Shown piece after piece: positions 17,011-26,481 of a DNA stretch of 64,000 nucleotides (the stretch's first letter is position 1; every line of letters starts with the position of its first letter). The stretch is from DASPSM01 sp036008465 (GTDB taxonomy: Bacteria > Planctomycetota > Planctomycetia > Planctomycetales > Planctomycetaceae). The notes under the pieces are model-generated. The model did not search any database. It was not told the DNA's origin and worked only from the letters and a program-made list of their open reading frames with translations. Both the position numbers and the translations under genes were made by a program. Where the stretch lies: the NCBI GenBank assembly GCA_036008465.1, contig DASYNP010000197.1:1-64000 (forward strand), read 5' to 3'.

Positions 17011-17770
17011 GCGCTGCCGTGCGCTTCCGATACGTCTCATAGTTGGGGCCGAACTCCGCCGAAAGCACGCGATCCTCGATCCGGATTTTTCTGACATAAG
17101 CCAGCGCTCCAACGGCAACCCCGAGCAGCGCGTGATACTGGCCCGACACGATCGCCGTTCCGGCAAACATGCCAAGCATGCCGGTATACATCGGGTGTCG
17201 CAGGAAACGGTAGGGCCCGGTTTGGATCAACTCGTGATCGTGCATGATCGTGATCGCACCGCTCCACAAGCGGCCGAGATAGAATCGGGCGAAAAGGTAG
17301 AAGAGGGTGAACCCGATCTGGACGCCGAGCCCAACCAAGGCCGTGGTGAGAGTGTCGGGGACGAATTGTCCCGTCAATCCGGGAAAGGGCAAGAAAATCA
17401 GCAACAAGGCGGTCGAGGTCAAGAGTCCGTGCCGGCGGCGCGACTCAGGAGACTCGGCAGATTTGGCTTGAGGTCGTTTGCGCTGCGCAAGGCTCCAGTA
17501 GACGTCCATTACCAGCCAGAGCCCCGCCGAGACCAATACTGTGATTCTCGGGCGGGCGTAAATCAGAAGCATCACGACCAGCGACAAGAGCACGAGGAGC
17601 GCGAGAATCGCCCAGGCGCCCTGAAGTTTCAGGCCACCAAGCTGAACCGTCGGCGTAGGTCGTTCCTGCGTTGCCGATTCCGGGCTGCTTGAAGCGTCCG
17701 CTACTTGATCCACCAAAGCCGGCCCCCCGCTTTTGAACGTGCGACGATGCCCTGAAATTATTCGAGCCAC
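16991..17770 (-). CDS. Isoprenylcysteine carboxyl methyltransferase-like membrane protein
   Basis: This 259-aa protein has five or six hydrophobic helices, at about 53-70, 77-92, 117-133, 138-162 and 195-225. The C-terminal ICMT/PEMT signature is present: LIQTGPYRFLRHPMYTGML, then EDRVLSAEFGPNYETYRKR. Members methylate lipids, thiols or prenylated substrates with S-adenosylmethionine in the inner membrane. Substrate cannot be assigned. The start is GTG at 17770. The first 45 residues are polar and poorly conserved, so a shorter product is possible. It converges with and overlaps the DUF5655 gene by 20 nt. Confidence 0.85.
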   Translation of the reverse strand: MARIISGHRRTFKSGGPALVDQVADASSSPESATQERPTPTVQLGGLKLQGAWAILALLVLLSLVVMLLIYARPRITVLVSAGLWLVMDVYWSLAQRKRPQAKSAESPESRRRHGLLTSTALLLIFLPFPGLTGQFVPDTLTTALVGLGVQIGFTLFYLFARFYLGRLWSGAITIMHDHELIQTGPYRFLRHPMYTGMLGMFAGTAIVSGQYHALLGVAVGALAYVRKIRIEDRVLSAEFGPNYETYRKRTAALIPWVL

Positions 17771-17861
17771 GGCTCGAAATCTTGTCGAAAAACTCAGCCT
17801 TTCGTTATACCCGACCCTGGCTCGTGATCCGAACGGAGCACGCTACGGCGGGGAACGATGC

Positions 17862-18257
17862 ATGACCGGAGATCCTGCACGCCGCGACGTGCTCTTGATC
17901 GCGGCCGATCTGAACGAACGGCGGCTGCTCTACGGCGAGCTGCTCGAGGCTGGCTACGACGTGCTGCCTGTGCCGGGTCTGGCTTTGGCGTTGGGCATCT
18001 TGCTCCAGAAGTCGATCGAGCCTCGGCTGATTTTGATCGACGTTCGCGACGATCCCGAAGCCACGCCGAACTCAGTGCAGCATGTGCTCGAACTGGTTCC
18101 CGATGTCCCGGTGATTCTACTCGTTGGCTCGATTGACCGGTCCGCGTGGGAGACTCTGCGATCGCGCGTTGCGGCATGGCTGGCGCGGCCGATCAAAATC
18201 GGGAGGATCGTCCAGATCGTCAAACAGACTCTGCCGCTCCCGGATCAGATTCCCTAA
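17862..18257 (+). CDS. Receiver-like (CheY fold) single-domain protein
   Basis: This 131-aa protein reads as a stand-alone receiver domain. Strand 1 is DVLLIAADLNERR, the strand-3 phosphoacceptor region is RLILIDVRDD, strand 4 is VPVILLVGS, and the RPIKIGRIVQIVK segment carries the conserved Lys. The acidic pocket is reduced compared with CheY, and no output domain is attached. It may act as a phospho-relay intermediate or be a degenerate receiver. It starts divergently from the ICMT-like gene (91 nt apart). No histidine kinase is nearby. Confidence 0.65.
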   Translation: MTGDPARRDVLLIAADLNERRLLYGELLEAGYDVLPVPGLALALGILLQKSIEPRLILIDVRDDPEATPNSVQHVLELVPDVPVILLVGSIDRSAWETLRSRVAAWLARPIKIGRIVQIVKQTLPLPDQIP

Positions 18258-18358
18258 GCTCTGCTTGCAGAGGTGCGCAGAAGAATCTGCGAGGACCGGC
18301 TGCGATACGACCGCGGAAACGCGCGTGCCCCGTGCCGGCCCGCAAGCGCGCAGGGCAT

Positions 18359-19114
18359 TTATTGCAATCCGCCGCCGTTGATATAGAACGATTGGCCCGT
18401 GATCCAGGCGGAATCGGAGGACGCGAGGAAGACGGCCATCGGGGCGATGTCCTGCGGCTGGCCGATGCGGCCCAGCGGAGTCGTTGCCTCGGTTTGCTTG
18501 CGGAAATCGCTGTCCTCGATGCCGGCGGCGTGAAGCCCCTCGGTTTCGATCATTCCCGGGTTGATCGAGTTAACGCGGATCTTCCGCGGCCCGAGTTCCT
18601 GAGCGAGCGACCGCGTGATCGCGTTCACGGCGGCTTTGGTCGCGCTATACACCGACGCGGTTGGCGGCGCGAGCGTGGCGGCGACTGAACTGATGTTGAC
18701 GATGTTTCCGCCCGAGGGGCCGAAGTGCTTCACCGCTTCCTGCGACGCCAAGAGCAGGCCGAGCACGTTCAAGTCGAACATCTTGTGGAACGATGCGGCC
18801 GTCACGTTCTCGAGCGGAACGAATTCGTAAATGCCGGCGTTATTGACCAAAATGTCAACTTTGTCGAACGCTTTCTTGGTTTCGGCAAACAGGCGTTGAA
18901 TGTCGGTCTGTTTCGACATATCGCCTTGAACGGCGACCGCCTTGCCCCCTTTCTTGGTGATATCGGAAACGACCTGATCGGCTCCCGCCTTGCTGGATGC
19001 GTAGTTGACGACGACCGCCGCTCCTTCGCCGGCGAGATGCCGCGCAATGGCCGCGCCGATTCCCTTGGACGCTCCGGTGACAACCGCCACTTTTCCCGCG
19101 AGTTTCTGCGACAT
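18359..19114 (-). CDS. SDR family oxidoreductase
   Basis: This 251-aa classical short-chain dehydrogenase/reductase has the NAD(P)-binding TGASKGIG motif near residue 14, NNAG near 90, the catalytic Ser in NISSVAAT, and YSATK (Tyr/Lys) near 156. A C-terminal ITGQSFYINGG closes the fold. It resembles FabG-like reductases; the VVNYASSK segment after strand 2 suggests NADPH. It is transcribed divergently from a TetR-family gene with 128 nt between them. This is a standard arrangement in which the repressor controls the SDR. The start has GGAGG upstream. Confidence 0.92.
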   Translation of the reverse strand: MSQKLAGKVAVVTGASKGIGAAIARHLAGEGAAVVVNYASSKAGADQVVSDITKKGGKAVAVQGDMSKQTDIQRLFAETKKAFDKVDILVNNAGIYEFVPLENVTAASFHKMFDLNVLGLLLASQEAVKHFGPSGGNIVNISSVAATLAPPTASVYSATKAAVNAITRSLAQELGPRKIRVNSINPGMIETEGLHAAGIEDSDFRKQTEATTPLGRIGQPQDIAPMAVFLASSDSAWITGQSFYINGGGLQ

Positions 19115-19149
19115 CGATGCGCCTCCTTCGAGAGAAGCCGACCTGTATT

Positions 19150-19169
19150 GGTCCGGTCAAAAACGGACC
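19150..19169. promoter_or_regulatory. Candidate TetR operator
   Basis: A perfect 6-bp inverted repeat (GGTCCG at 19150-19155, CGGACC at 19164-19169) with an 8-nt A-rich spacer lies in the 128-nt gap between the divergent SDR and TetR genes. It is placed to block both promoters. Assignment to the TetR protein is by position only. Confidence 0.5.
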
Positions 19170-19242
19170 CGTAGAAAATTACGCGGCTCGGTTGGCCGGG
19201 TCAAGGTGCTTTATGTACCATTTGATATAGAAAGGCAAAAAC

Positions 19243-19830
19243 GTGTCGAGCGGGCGCCCGCGGGAATTCAATGTCGAAGAGGCTCTGGACCGTGCGCTTA
19301 AAGTCTTTTGGCGCCGTGGCTACGAAGGGAGTTCTCTGCCCGCCTTGACGAAAGCCATGCGAATCAGCCGTCCCAGCCTGTACGCGGCCTTTGGCAACAA
19401 AGAGTCGCTCTTCCGCAAGGCGATCGACCGCTATGTCGAGGGGCCAGCCGCGGGCATTCGCAGCGCGCTCGGCGAGGCCACGGCGCGAGCCGTCGTCGAG
19501 CGAGTGTTTTGCACTAGCATCGAGCTGTTGACGGATTCGCGAAATCCGCGCGGCTGCTTCCTCGTGCAAGGCGCCCTGGCGTGCGGCGACACAGCCGATT
19601 GCCTGCGTCGCGAGATGGCCAAGCGGCGGGATGAGTTCGTGGTCGCGCTGCGCGAACGGTTCGAGCGCGCCGTCGCGGAAGGGGATCTCGCTTCGAATGC
19701 CGATCCTGCCGACCTTGCTCGCTTTGTCGCGACCGTATTGCACGGACTGTCGGTCCAAGCCTCTAGCGGTGCCAGCCGCCGGGAGTTGGAGCGAGTCGCA
19801 CAAATTGCTTTGAGGGCCTGGCCCGCGTGA
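19243..19830 (+). CDS. TetR/AcrR family transcriptional regulator
   Basis: This 195-aa protein has the TetR N-terminal helix-turn-helix: ALDRALKVFWRRGYEGSSLPAL, then AMRISRPSLYAAFGNKESLF. A helical ligand-binding domain follows, with NPRGCFLVQGALACGD in the C-terminal half, typical of the TetR subgroup paired with SDR enzymes. It likely represses the divergent SDR gene and itself. The start is GTG at 19243 with AAAGG upstream. Ligand is unknown. Confidence 0.92.
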   Translation: MSSGRPREFNVEEALDRALKVFWRRGYEGSSLPALTKAMRISRPSLYAAFGNKESLFRKAIDRYVEGPAAGIRSALGEATARAVVERVFCTSIELLTDSRNPRGCFLVQGALACGDTADCLRREMAKRRDEFVVALRERFERAVAEGDLASNADPADLARFVATVLHGLSVQASSGASRRELERVAQIALRAWPA

Positions 19831-19986
19831 CCTCGGCGCGTTCCGGAACGAATGTTTGCCGGAACTCGGGAATTTTCTTGGCCCCTCGTCCGTCTTTCTA
19901 TTGCGGCCACATTTCCAGCCCGGGCCGCTTCAGGCAACGTTCAACCCTCCAAGCACGACAACGCTGCGCAAATCGAGGAGCACGAT

Positions 19987-21975
19987 ATGAAGCCTTCCTG
20001 GCGATCGATCGCAGTCTGCGCCGTGGCCACGCTCGTGGCCGGAGGTTGTGCTGAGGAGTCCAAAGAATTTGCGGTCAAGTCGAAGATGACCGCCACGATG
20101 GCCAAGGAGGCGGCGGCACCGGAACGCCCGGATCGAGCAGGTCACGTCTGGCAACCCGCGCCCGTGCCGCCCGCCTCGGTAGCGCGTGAGCAGGTCGCCA
20201 CGCGCGTCACGCAGGAGCCGGTTGTGCCGCCCGGGAGTCCATCGAATGCAGCGGCCGCCGCCAACCGCGGGTTTAATACCGAGACCTACGATGCCATCGT
20301 GGAGAATCCGTTTCTCTCCGCCAAACAAAACCCGCTGTCGACCTTTTCGATCGACGTCGATACGGCCTCCTACGCTCTTGTACGGCGGTTCCTCAAACAA
20401 GGGTTGCTTCCGCCGTCAGGCGCCGTACGGATCGAAGAACTCGTCAACTATTTCCCTTACCACTACGCGAAGCCGACGGGCGACGTTCCATTTTCCGTCA
20501 ACGTCGAGCTGGCAGATTGTCCCTGGAATGCCAACCATCGCCTGGCCCGAATCGGACTGAAAGGACGCGACGTTCATCAGAACGAGCGCCCCGCCAGCAA
20601 CCTGGTCTTTCTGCTTGACGTCTCGGGTTCGATGAGCGATGAGAACAAGCTGCCGCTCGTCAAAACGTCGCTGAAGATGCTTCTCGAGCGATTGGGCGAA
20701 AACGACCGCGTCGCGATCGTCGTCTATGCGGGCGAGTCGGGTCTGGTGCTTCCCTCCACGAGCGCGTTCGATCGCTCGAAGATTGTCGCCGCGATCGATT
20801 CGTTGGTCGCACGCGGCTCGACCAACGCGGGCGAAGGGATTCAGCTGGCGTATCAGGTTGCGGCCGAGAATTTCATCACCGGCGGCGTGAATCGAATCAT
20901 TCTGTGCACCGACGGCGACTTCAACGTCGGGGTCACCGACCAGGGCGAATTGGTTCGGATGATCGAAGAGAAAGCCCGAGGAGGCGTCTTCCTCACCGTG
21001 CTCGGCTTTGGCATGGGGAATTACAAAGACTCGACGATGGAGAAGCTCGCCGACAAAGGGAACGGAAACTACGCCTACATCGACACCGTGAGCGAGGCAA
21101 AAAAGGTCCTCGTCCACCAGCTCAGCGGTGCGCTGGTCACAATTGCGAAGGACGTGAAGATTCAGATCGATTTCAATCCGGCCCGCGCGGCTGGATATCG
21201 ACTGATCGGCTACGAGAATCGGCTGCTGCGATCCGAGGACTTCAAGAACGATGCGAAGGACGCGGGGGAGATCGGGGCGGGCCACACAGTCACCGCGTTT
21301 TACGAAATTGTGCCGGCGGGGCTGCCGATTCCCGGCTCCGATGTCGACCCGTCGAAGTATCAGACGCACGCAAATTTGACCAATGCGGCCGAAGGCCCCG
21401 AATTGTTAACCGTCCGCTTGCGCTATAAGGAGCCCGACGGTAAAACCAGCAAGCCGCTCGAGGTGCCGGTCGTCGACCGACGAATGCCGTTCGATTCCGC
21501 GAGCGACGATTATCGGTTCGCTGCCAGCGTTGCGGAGTTCGGGATGCTGCTTCGGGATTCTCGGTACCGCGGCGACATGTCCTTCCAAGGCGTACTCGAG
21601 ATCGCGTCGGCGAGCATCGGGCCAGATAAGAGAGGCTATCGGGCCGAATTCTTGGAGCTGGCGAAAGCGGCTCGAAATCTCAAGCAACCGCTGCGAAAGG
21701 AAGTCGCAGGCACAGCGAGTGCCGACACGGATCGCCTTCCCGCAAATGAACTGAATCGTCGGTCGATGACACGCCCAGAGCGGGCAAGGCCGCGTCCTGC
21801 CGAAACCACTTCCCAACCGTTCGAGGAGACGAACGCCTCCGGCGTGTTTTCGACCGACCATCTGCTACGGCTTGTTGTCCTTTGCCTGCTCGCATGGCTA
21901 CTGCTGGGGCTCGAACGGTGGCGCAGCCGACAAATCTGCGAGAGCGAGCGTTGGCAGGAGCCTCACTCGATGTGA
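19987..21975 (+). CDS. YfbK-type VWA domain lipoprotein
   Basis: This 662-aa protein has a lipobox (LVAGGC, Cys21) and should be anchored to a membrane. A vWF_A N-terminal region (NPFLSAKQNPLSTFSIDVDTAS, about 107-128) leads to a VWA domain with MIDAS residues DVSGSMS at 211-217, the Thr region GSTNAGEG and CTDGDFN. The C-terminal half matches the YfbK (DUF3520) domain. The last 40 residues add a hydrophobic helix (LLRLVVLCLLAWLLLG), unusual for a lipoprotein of this family, so the C-terminus may also insert into a membrane. The start at 19987 follows GAGGAG. Function is unknown; related proteins are common in planctomycetes. Confidence 0.88.
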   Translation: MKPSWRSIAVCAVATLVAGGCAEESKEFAVKSKMTATMAKEAAAPERPDRAGHVWQPAPVPPASVAREQVATRVTQEPVVPPGSPSNAAAAANRGFNTETYDAIVENPFLSAKQNPLSTFSIDVDTASYALVRRFLKQGLLPPSGAVRIEELVNYFPYHYAKPTGDVPFSVNVELADCPWNANHRLARIGLKGRDVHQNERPASNLVFLLDVSGSMSDENKLPLVKTSLKMLLERLGENDRVAIVVYAGESGLVLPSTSAFDRSKIVAAIDSLVARGSTNAGEGIQLAYQVAAENFITGGVNRIILCTDGDFNVGVTDQGELVRMIEEKARGGVFLTVLGFGMGNYKDSTMEKLADKGNGNYAYIDTVSEAKKVLVHQLSGALVTIAKDVKIQIDFNPARAAGYRLIGYENRLLRSEDFKNDAKDAGEIGAGHTVTAFYEIVPAGLPIPGSDVDPSKYQTHANLTNAAEGPELLTVRLRYKEPDGKTSKPLEVPVVDRRMPFDSASDDYRFAASVAEFGMLLRDSRYRGDMSFQGVLEIASASIGPDKRGYRAEFLELAKAARNLKQPLRKEVAGTASADTDRLPANELNRRSMTRPERARPRPAETTSQPFEETNASGVFSTDHLLRLVVLCLLAWLLLGLERWRSRQICESERWQEPHSM

Positions 21976-22037
21976 AACGGGCCGCAGCATCCCTGCGACA
22001 GGCGGCGAAGCGAGCGGCGCAGGGCGCGGCTGATCGC

Positions 22038-23009
22038 TCAGACTTTTTCGGCGATCAGCCGCAGGCTGTCGGCCTGGCCGGTCAGTTCGGTCCAGCGGGC
22101 GACGAGGCCGGCCAGGCTTTTTAAGCGCAGCACGCTCGGCTGCCCGGCTTTCGTCGCGATGCGCGCCGACTTACGGATCCGGCCGTCGCGTCCGATCTGC
22201 TCGATCGACAGCACGCGAAATCCCGTTGCTTCGACCATGCGGCCCAAGGTCGGCGGAGCAAAGTGCGTCAGATGCCGCGGCAGCGCAAGACCCGTCCAGT
22301 TTTGCTGGAAGTGTTTAAATGACCACGACGCAAAGTTCGGCACGCCAACGACGACAATGCCCCCCTTTCGCAAAGCGTCGGCCGCCGCTTTCAACACTTG
22401 TTTCGGAAACGGAACATGCTCCAACGAGTGCCGCATCGTCAGCGCGTCGAGCGATTCGGCGTGGATATCGGGGTGCGGTAACGATCCGACATGGGCCCGG
22501 ATTCCCGCCTTGCGTCGCAACGCGTCCGCGACCTCGGGGAACAGGTCGACGCCCTCGACGTGCCAGCCGTAATCGCGCATCAGCGCCAGGAAGTCGTCAG
22601 CCCCGCATCCAAAATCGAGCAGCCGTCCGGGGGACCGAAAGGGGATCCAGTGTTGACGGTCGCGCCTGCGGCGGAAAACGGCCCCGGCCACCAGAGATTT
22701 GAAAGCAGTCCACGTATCAGGTGAGCGCGAAGGATATCCATGGCGGTGCCGTAGCGCGGCGTACTCGAGCGTTCGCCGCCAATTTCCGAGCTGGTCGCCG
22801 CCCGACTGAGGTTCGAGATGGGGCGCGTAATCGGCTGGATAAAAGAGGCCCCGAGCGCGGTCCGTGGGTCGCGGATTTGTGAATGCCAACTGGCAGTCGC
22901 GGCAGCGCACGACGCGGAAATTCCCGCCGATTCGCGTCAGATGGTCGTGGGTGATTACGATTGTTTCGTGATCGCCGCCGCCGCAGAGCAGGCAATCGAC
23001 GGACTCCAT
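22038..23009 (-). CDS. SAM-dependent methyltransferase with N-terminal zinc ribbon
   Basis: This 323-aa protein has two CxxC-type pairs at the N-terminus (CLLC near residue 6, CRDC near 37). A class I methyltransferase domain follows, with motif I LLDFGCGADDFL, motif II EGVDLFPE and motif IV DALTMRHSLEHV. The zinc-ribbon plus methyltransferase layout is typical of sugar or surface-polysaccharide C/O-methyltransferases. The start at 23009 is chosen because about 80 upstream in-frame codons have no methyltransferase-like features. It is divergent from the MaoC-SDR fusion gene (248 nt between starts) and converges with the VWA gene. Confidence 0.85.
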   Translation of the reverse strand: MESVDCLLCGGGDHETIVITHDHLTRIGGNFRVVRCRDCQLAFTNPRPTDRARGLFYPADYAPHLEPQSGGDQLGNWRRTLEYAALRHRHGYPSRSPDTWTAFKSLVAGAVFRRRRDRQHWIPFRSPGRLLDFGCGADDFLALMRDYGWHVEGVDLFPEVADALRRKAGIRAHVGSLPHPDIHAESLDALTMRHSLEHVPFPKQVLKAAADALRKGGIVVVGVPNFASWSFKHFQQNWTGLALPRHLTHFAPPTLGRMVEATGFRVLSIEQIGRDGRIRKSARIATKAGQPSVLRLKSLAGLVARWTELTGQADSLRLIAEKV

Positions 23010-23257
23010 TTCCACCGTGACATGCGGTTGCCCCGAATGGGAAGAGGGCCGAGGTCGTCGCCAGGAGTTCGCCGCAGTCACCTGAGAACTCTCGAGAGCG
23101 GGCTGTGAAGACGTGATCGAGGTGTGGAACGAAATCGCACCGCAGCCTCTCGCCAGATTGGCCCCCAGGTTTGGCAACGGCTTGTAGTAAAATGCGGAAA
23201 AATGGTCAATTGCGGGTAAAACCGACGTTTGCACTGGGTCTGTGAATTCGGGCATCG

Positions 23258-24694
23258 ATGTCCAGGACTATGCGCGTCTTTTCGGCCGACGACCAGCTCG
23301 CGTTTGCGCGACTTTCGGGCGATTACAATCCAATTCACCTCGATCCGGTGGCTGCCCGCCGGCTGTTGTTCGGCCAGCCCGTCGCGCATGGAATGCACGC
23401 GCTGCTTTGGGCCTTCGACGGCTGGCTCGCCGACACCAACGCCGCCCTGCGCATTAAAAACTTGAGGGTGCGGTTCCGCGCTTCGATTCCGTTGAATGTC
23501 AGCGTCGAACTCGTGGCCCACCCCAAAAGCGCCACAGACATTCAGCTCGAGCTGGTGGTCGACAAATCCAAGTTGTTAACCGCAAGTGTTTCGTTCGAAC
23601 TCAGATCTGGAAACGAGACGCCGATCCCAGGCGAGTTGCCAGTGCATGGAGTTTGTCGGGATCGCGGGACGCTCGAGTTGCAGTCTGCGGTGGGAAAGAT
23701 GCCTCTCTGCTTGGAGTTCGACGCAGCGGCCCAGCTGCTTCCAAACGTCGCACGCCATTTGCCGGCGGATCAAGTAGCGTCGCTGCTCGCGATGACACGC
23801 ATCGTAGGCATGGAAGTCCCTGGCTTGCACTCCATTCTGGCCGGTCTTGACCTGCGTGATTCCAGCACGGTGCTCGGTCCGGCCGACATCCCACAACTGC
23901 AGTATGAGACCGAAAACTACGACGATCGCGTCTCGCGCCTGGAGCTGCGCGTGGCAGGACCCGGTCTAGCGGGGAACGTGACCGCCTTTGTGCGGCCCGA
24001 GCCGCAGAAACAATCGACAGTTGCAATCCTACGTTCGCTTGTGAGCTCCGACGAGTTCCGGGGCGAGAGGGCACTCGTGATCGGAGGCTCGCGCGGTTTG
24101 GGCGAAGTCGCCGTCAAACTGCTTGCGGCCGGGGGAGCGGACGTAAAGTTCACGTACCATCGAGGCGGGGCCGACGCCGAGCGCGTGGCGTTAGAAATCG
24201 CCGCCGGACGAGCCGCCGCCAGCCACTTTGCGTACGACGTGCTGACGGATGCGGCTCAGCTGCCGGCTCTTGTCGGAAGCTGGTCGCCGACGCTGCTCTG
24301 CTATTTCGCCACTCCGTTTATCTCGGCGGCCGCCGATAGCCGTTTCAGTATCAGCCGCTTTGAAGAGTTCTGTAGATACTACGTTGGCGCTTTTCTCACT
24401 ACCTTTCACGCCGTCCGAGGGCTGGGCAGCTCTTTAAATCGCGTTCTCTACCCCTCGTCTGCTTTTGTAGATGAGATTCCTCTTAATCTGGGAGAATACG
24501 CGGCGGCGAAGTCGGCGGCCGAGACGTTGTGCCGGTTCTTGGCGAAGTCCCACGGCGAAATCCGGTTTCATTGCCCGCGTTTGCCGCGACTGGCGACAGA
24601 TCAAACCGCCAGCCTGATTCGGACGGATCTCCCCGATCCCGCGCCGGCATTGCTGGCCGCTTTGCGAGAACTGCGAGCGAAGTCGTCTAGTTGA
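23258..24694 (+). CDS. MaoC-like hotdog / short-chain dehydrogenase fusion protein
   Basis: This 478-aa fusion has an N-terminal MaoC-type hotdog domain (about 5-125) with the hydratase catalytic motif GDYNPIHLDP (D22, N24, H27) and GQPVAHGMHAL. A second, degenerate hotdog-like region follows (about 150-250, with VGMEVPGLHSILAGL). The C-terminal Rossmann/SDR domain (270-478) has GGSRGLG at 276-282 and YAAAK at 414-418. The combination could reduce a 3-ketoacyl group and dehydrate, or hydrate, the product, using acyl-CoA or acyl-ACP. The order hotdog-SDR differs from that of peroxisomal MFE-2. An alternative ATG lies 12 nt downstream (MRVFSADD). Neighbours give only a divergent methyltransferase. 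Confidence 0.82.
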   Translation: MSRTMRVFSADDQLAFARLSGDYNPIHLDPVAARRLLFGQPVAHGMHALLWAFDGWLADTNAALRIKNLRVRFRASIPLNVSVELVAHPKSATDIQLELVVDKSKLLTASVSFELRSGNETPIPGELPVHGVCRDRGTLELQSAVGKMPLCLEFDAAAQLLPNVARHLPADQVASLLAMTRIVGMEVPGLHSILAGLDLRDSSTVLGPADIPQLQYETENYDDRVSRLELRVAGPGLAGNVTAFVRPEPQKQSTVAILRSLVSSDEFRGERALVIGGSRGLGEVAVKLLAAGGADVKFTYHRGGADAERVALEIAAGRAAASHFAYDVLTDAAQLPALVGSWSPTLLCYFATPFISAAADSRFSISRFEEFCRYYVGAFLTTFHAVRGLGSSLNRVLYPSSAFVDEIPLNLGEYAAAKSAAETLCRFLAKSHGEIRFHCPRLPRLATDQTASLIRTDLPDPAPALLAALRELRAKSSS

Positions 24695-24765
24695 AGGCAG
24701 AGAATTCTCGGGACGATCCTCTACCGCCTCGCGTATGGTCGGTTTCCCGATTTTCTCACTCCGCA

Positions 24766-26481
24766 CTAGGGGTCGCTCGAGCGTGACATGCGGCCCGTCT
24801 CTGGACTCAACGGACGTGGCACGAGCCCGACGAAATACTTTGCCAAACCCGATTTGGCGGAACTGATGAGAACCGCCAGGATCAGCCAGACGATTCCCAA
24901 CACGAAGAAACCGGCCCCGTCCCAGTGAGCGGCGCGCTGCAATTCGAATGAGAAGACCTGCAGCACGCGTCCCAAAGAAACGACCAGCATCCCAATTCCG
25001 ACAAAGAAATAAGATCGGCTCCGAATCACGTAGGCACAGAAAATCGTGCCGGCAACAATGCTTCCCAAATAGCAGACCCGAGTCCACCACGGCAGTCCCG
25101 CGGGGAGTTCCGGCCGCCACAAGATGGCTAAGAGACACCCGGCCACTAAGCCTCCGAGTCCCACCCATCGCAACCGGCGGCCCCAGGCATCGTCGAATAG
25201 CGCTCCGAGAGTCACGGCCCAGATTGCGAGGAACTGTAGTGGCAAGGCGTCCCGATAGATCCAGTGCATGTCGCGGAGCAAGTCGAACCGCGCCGCAAGA
25301 ATCGCGGCGGCGCCGGCCAGCAGCAGCTCCCGAGCGCGGCGGTGCCGAACGCCTTCGACTGCTACGAGCAGCGCCAAGATCCAGAGCGGCCAAGCCTGCC
25401 AGCGCAATGAGGTCCAATCGACGGTGCGGGGGCCGATGGCTCCGAGCAGCAGCAGGGCGGCAGCCGCGCCCGACCAGGCCTCTTTGACGCCCCTGAGCCG
25501 AGCGTAGAGAAAAAAGATCAGGCCAGCCCAGGCTGCCGACCAGAGCGGAGCGCCGAGACCTTCGGTAAAGCGCGCGAGAAAATCGGCTGCGGGAACGGAC
25601 GGATTGGGGAGCGAACAGGCCGACAACCAGGCAAGGACCGGTACGATCAAAGCCATTCGTTGCAGGCGTCGATTCCGGGCGACAAGTCCGGCTTCGAGCA
25701 GGAGCACGCCGGACGCCAGCACGAGTGGGACCAGGAAGAACGGAGAAAAAGCACTCTGCAGCCGCATGGCCTCGGGCAGGCCCTGGGTCAACACGGAGTC
25801 GAAGGACAAGGTCAACGCATAGGCGCGCGTTGCCAGGCACAGCCCCAGAAAGCCGAACAAACCCCAGGGAAACCAAGGCCAGCTCCAAGGCGTGCCGTTG
25901 TGACGGACATAGTCGGGACCACGACGGACGGCTGGAAGCAGCGTCAGTAACGTCAGGCTCGCGATCGGCGAAAAGGCCCAAATGCGCCAAATGGCAGAGA
26001 CCGTCTCGGTGTGAAAACCAGCGACAATCAATGGCGGATAGAGAAACAGCAACGCCAGCAGCAGGTGATAAGGCCCGCGGAAGAGTAGCGGCATTCGGAT
26101 CCGCAGGCCCCACAGCAAGCCCTCGGAAACTGCAACCGCAAGCAACCAGCCGACCAAGAGCAGCACCAGCCCCAACCGTGGCTGCGCCACGAGCACCGGG
26201 TCGAAGGTTAGCGACAGCTCCACGAACAGAAGCAGCAGGATCAGGAAAATCGAGCGGGCGTCGTCCCAAGCCTTTCCCAGTCGAATCACCAGAAAGCCGA
26301 CAACCGCGACGAGGAGGATATAGCCGCCGATGATGTCCATCAGCGGCCACGGATCGTAGGGCCACGTGCGCGTATTGAGCCACAGCCGAGTGCTGTGCAG
26401 CACGAACGCGACGCTCAGCAAGTAGAAAGGGTTGTGCGTGTACAGCAGACGTCCGACTCGCTTGAGCCAATCTGCAGACAT
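24766..26481 (-). CDS. Polytopic membrane protein of unknown function
   Basis: This 571-aa protein contains about 14-16 hydrophobic helices spread over its full length, with short loops. The first helix follows a basic amphipathic stretch (DWLKRVGRLLYTHNPFYLL). No catalytic or transport motif is recognised, and the pattern does not match a known transporter family that I can name. The start at 26481 is chosen because the upstream extension (to 26640) is polar and lacks family-like sequence. A frame of similar length overlaps it on the same strand; that frame is Arg/Pro-rich, unlike a membrane protein, and is rejected. Confidence 0.75.
   Translation of the reverse strand: MSADWLKRVGRLLYTHNPFYLLSVAFVLHSTRLWLNTRTWPYDPWPLMDIIGGYILLVAVVGFLVIRLGKAWDDARSIFLILLLLFVELSLTFDPVLVAQPRLGLVLLLVGWLLAVAVSEGLLWGLRIRMPLLFRGPYHLLLALLFLYPPLIVAGFHTETVSAIWRIWAFSPIASLTLLTLLPAVRRGPDYVRHNGTPWSWPWFPWGLFGFLGLCLATRAYALTLSFDSVLTQGLPEAMRLQSAFSPFFLVPLVLASGVLLLEAGLVARNRRLQRMALIVPVLAWLSACSLPNPSVPAADFLARFTEGLGAPLWSAAWAGLIFFLYARLRGVKEAWSGAAAALLLLGAIGPRTVDWTSLRWQAWPLWILALLVAVEGVRHRRARELLLAGAAAILAARFDLLRDMHWIYRDALPLQFLAIWAVTLGALFDDAWGRRLRWVGLGGLVAGCLLAILWRPELPAGLPWWTRVCYLGSIVAGTIFCAYVIRSRSYFFVGIGMLVVSLGRVLQVFSFELQRAAHWDGAGFFVLGIVWLILAVLISSAKSGLAKYFVGLVPRPLSPETGRMSRSSDP

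Noticed and set aside
24434..26470. 678-residue minus-strand frame overlapping the polytopic membrane protein gene
   Set aside because: It is Arg/Pro/Ala-rich with no membrane or domain features. The frame shifted by one base gives a convincing multi-helix membrane protein.
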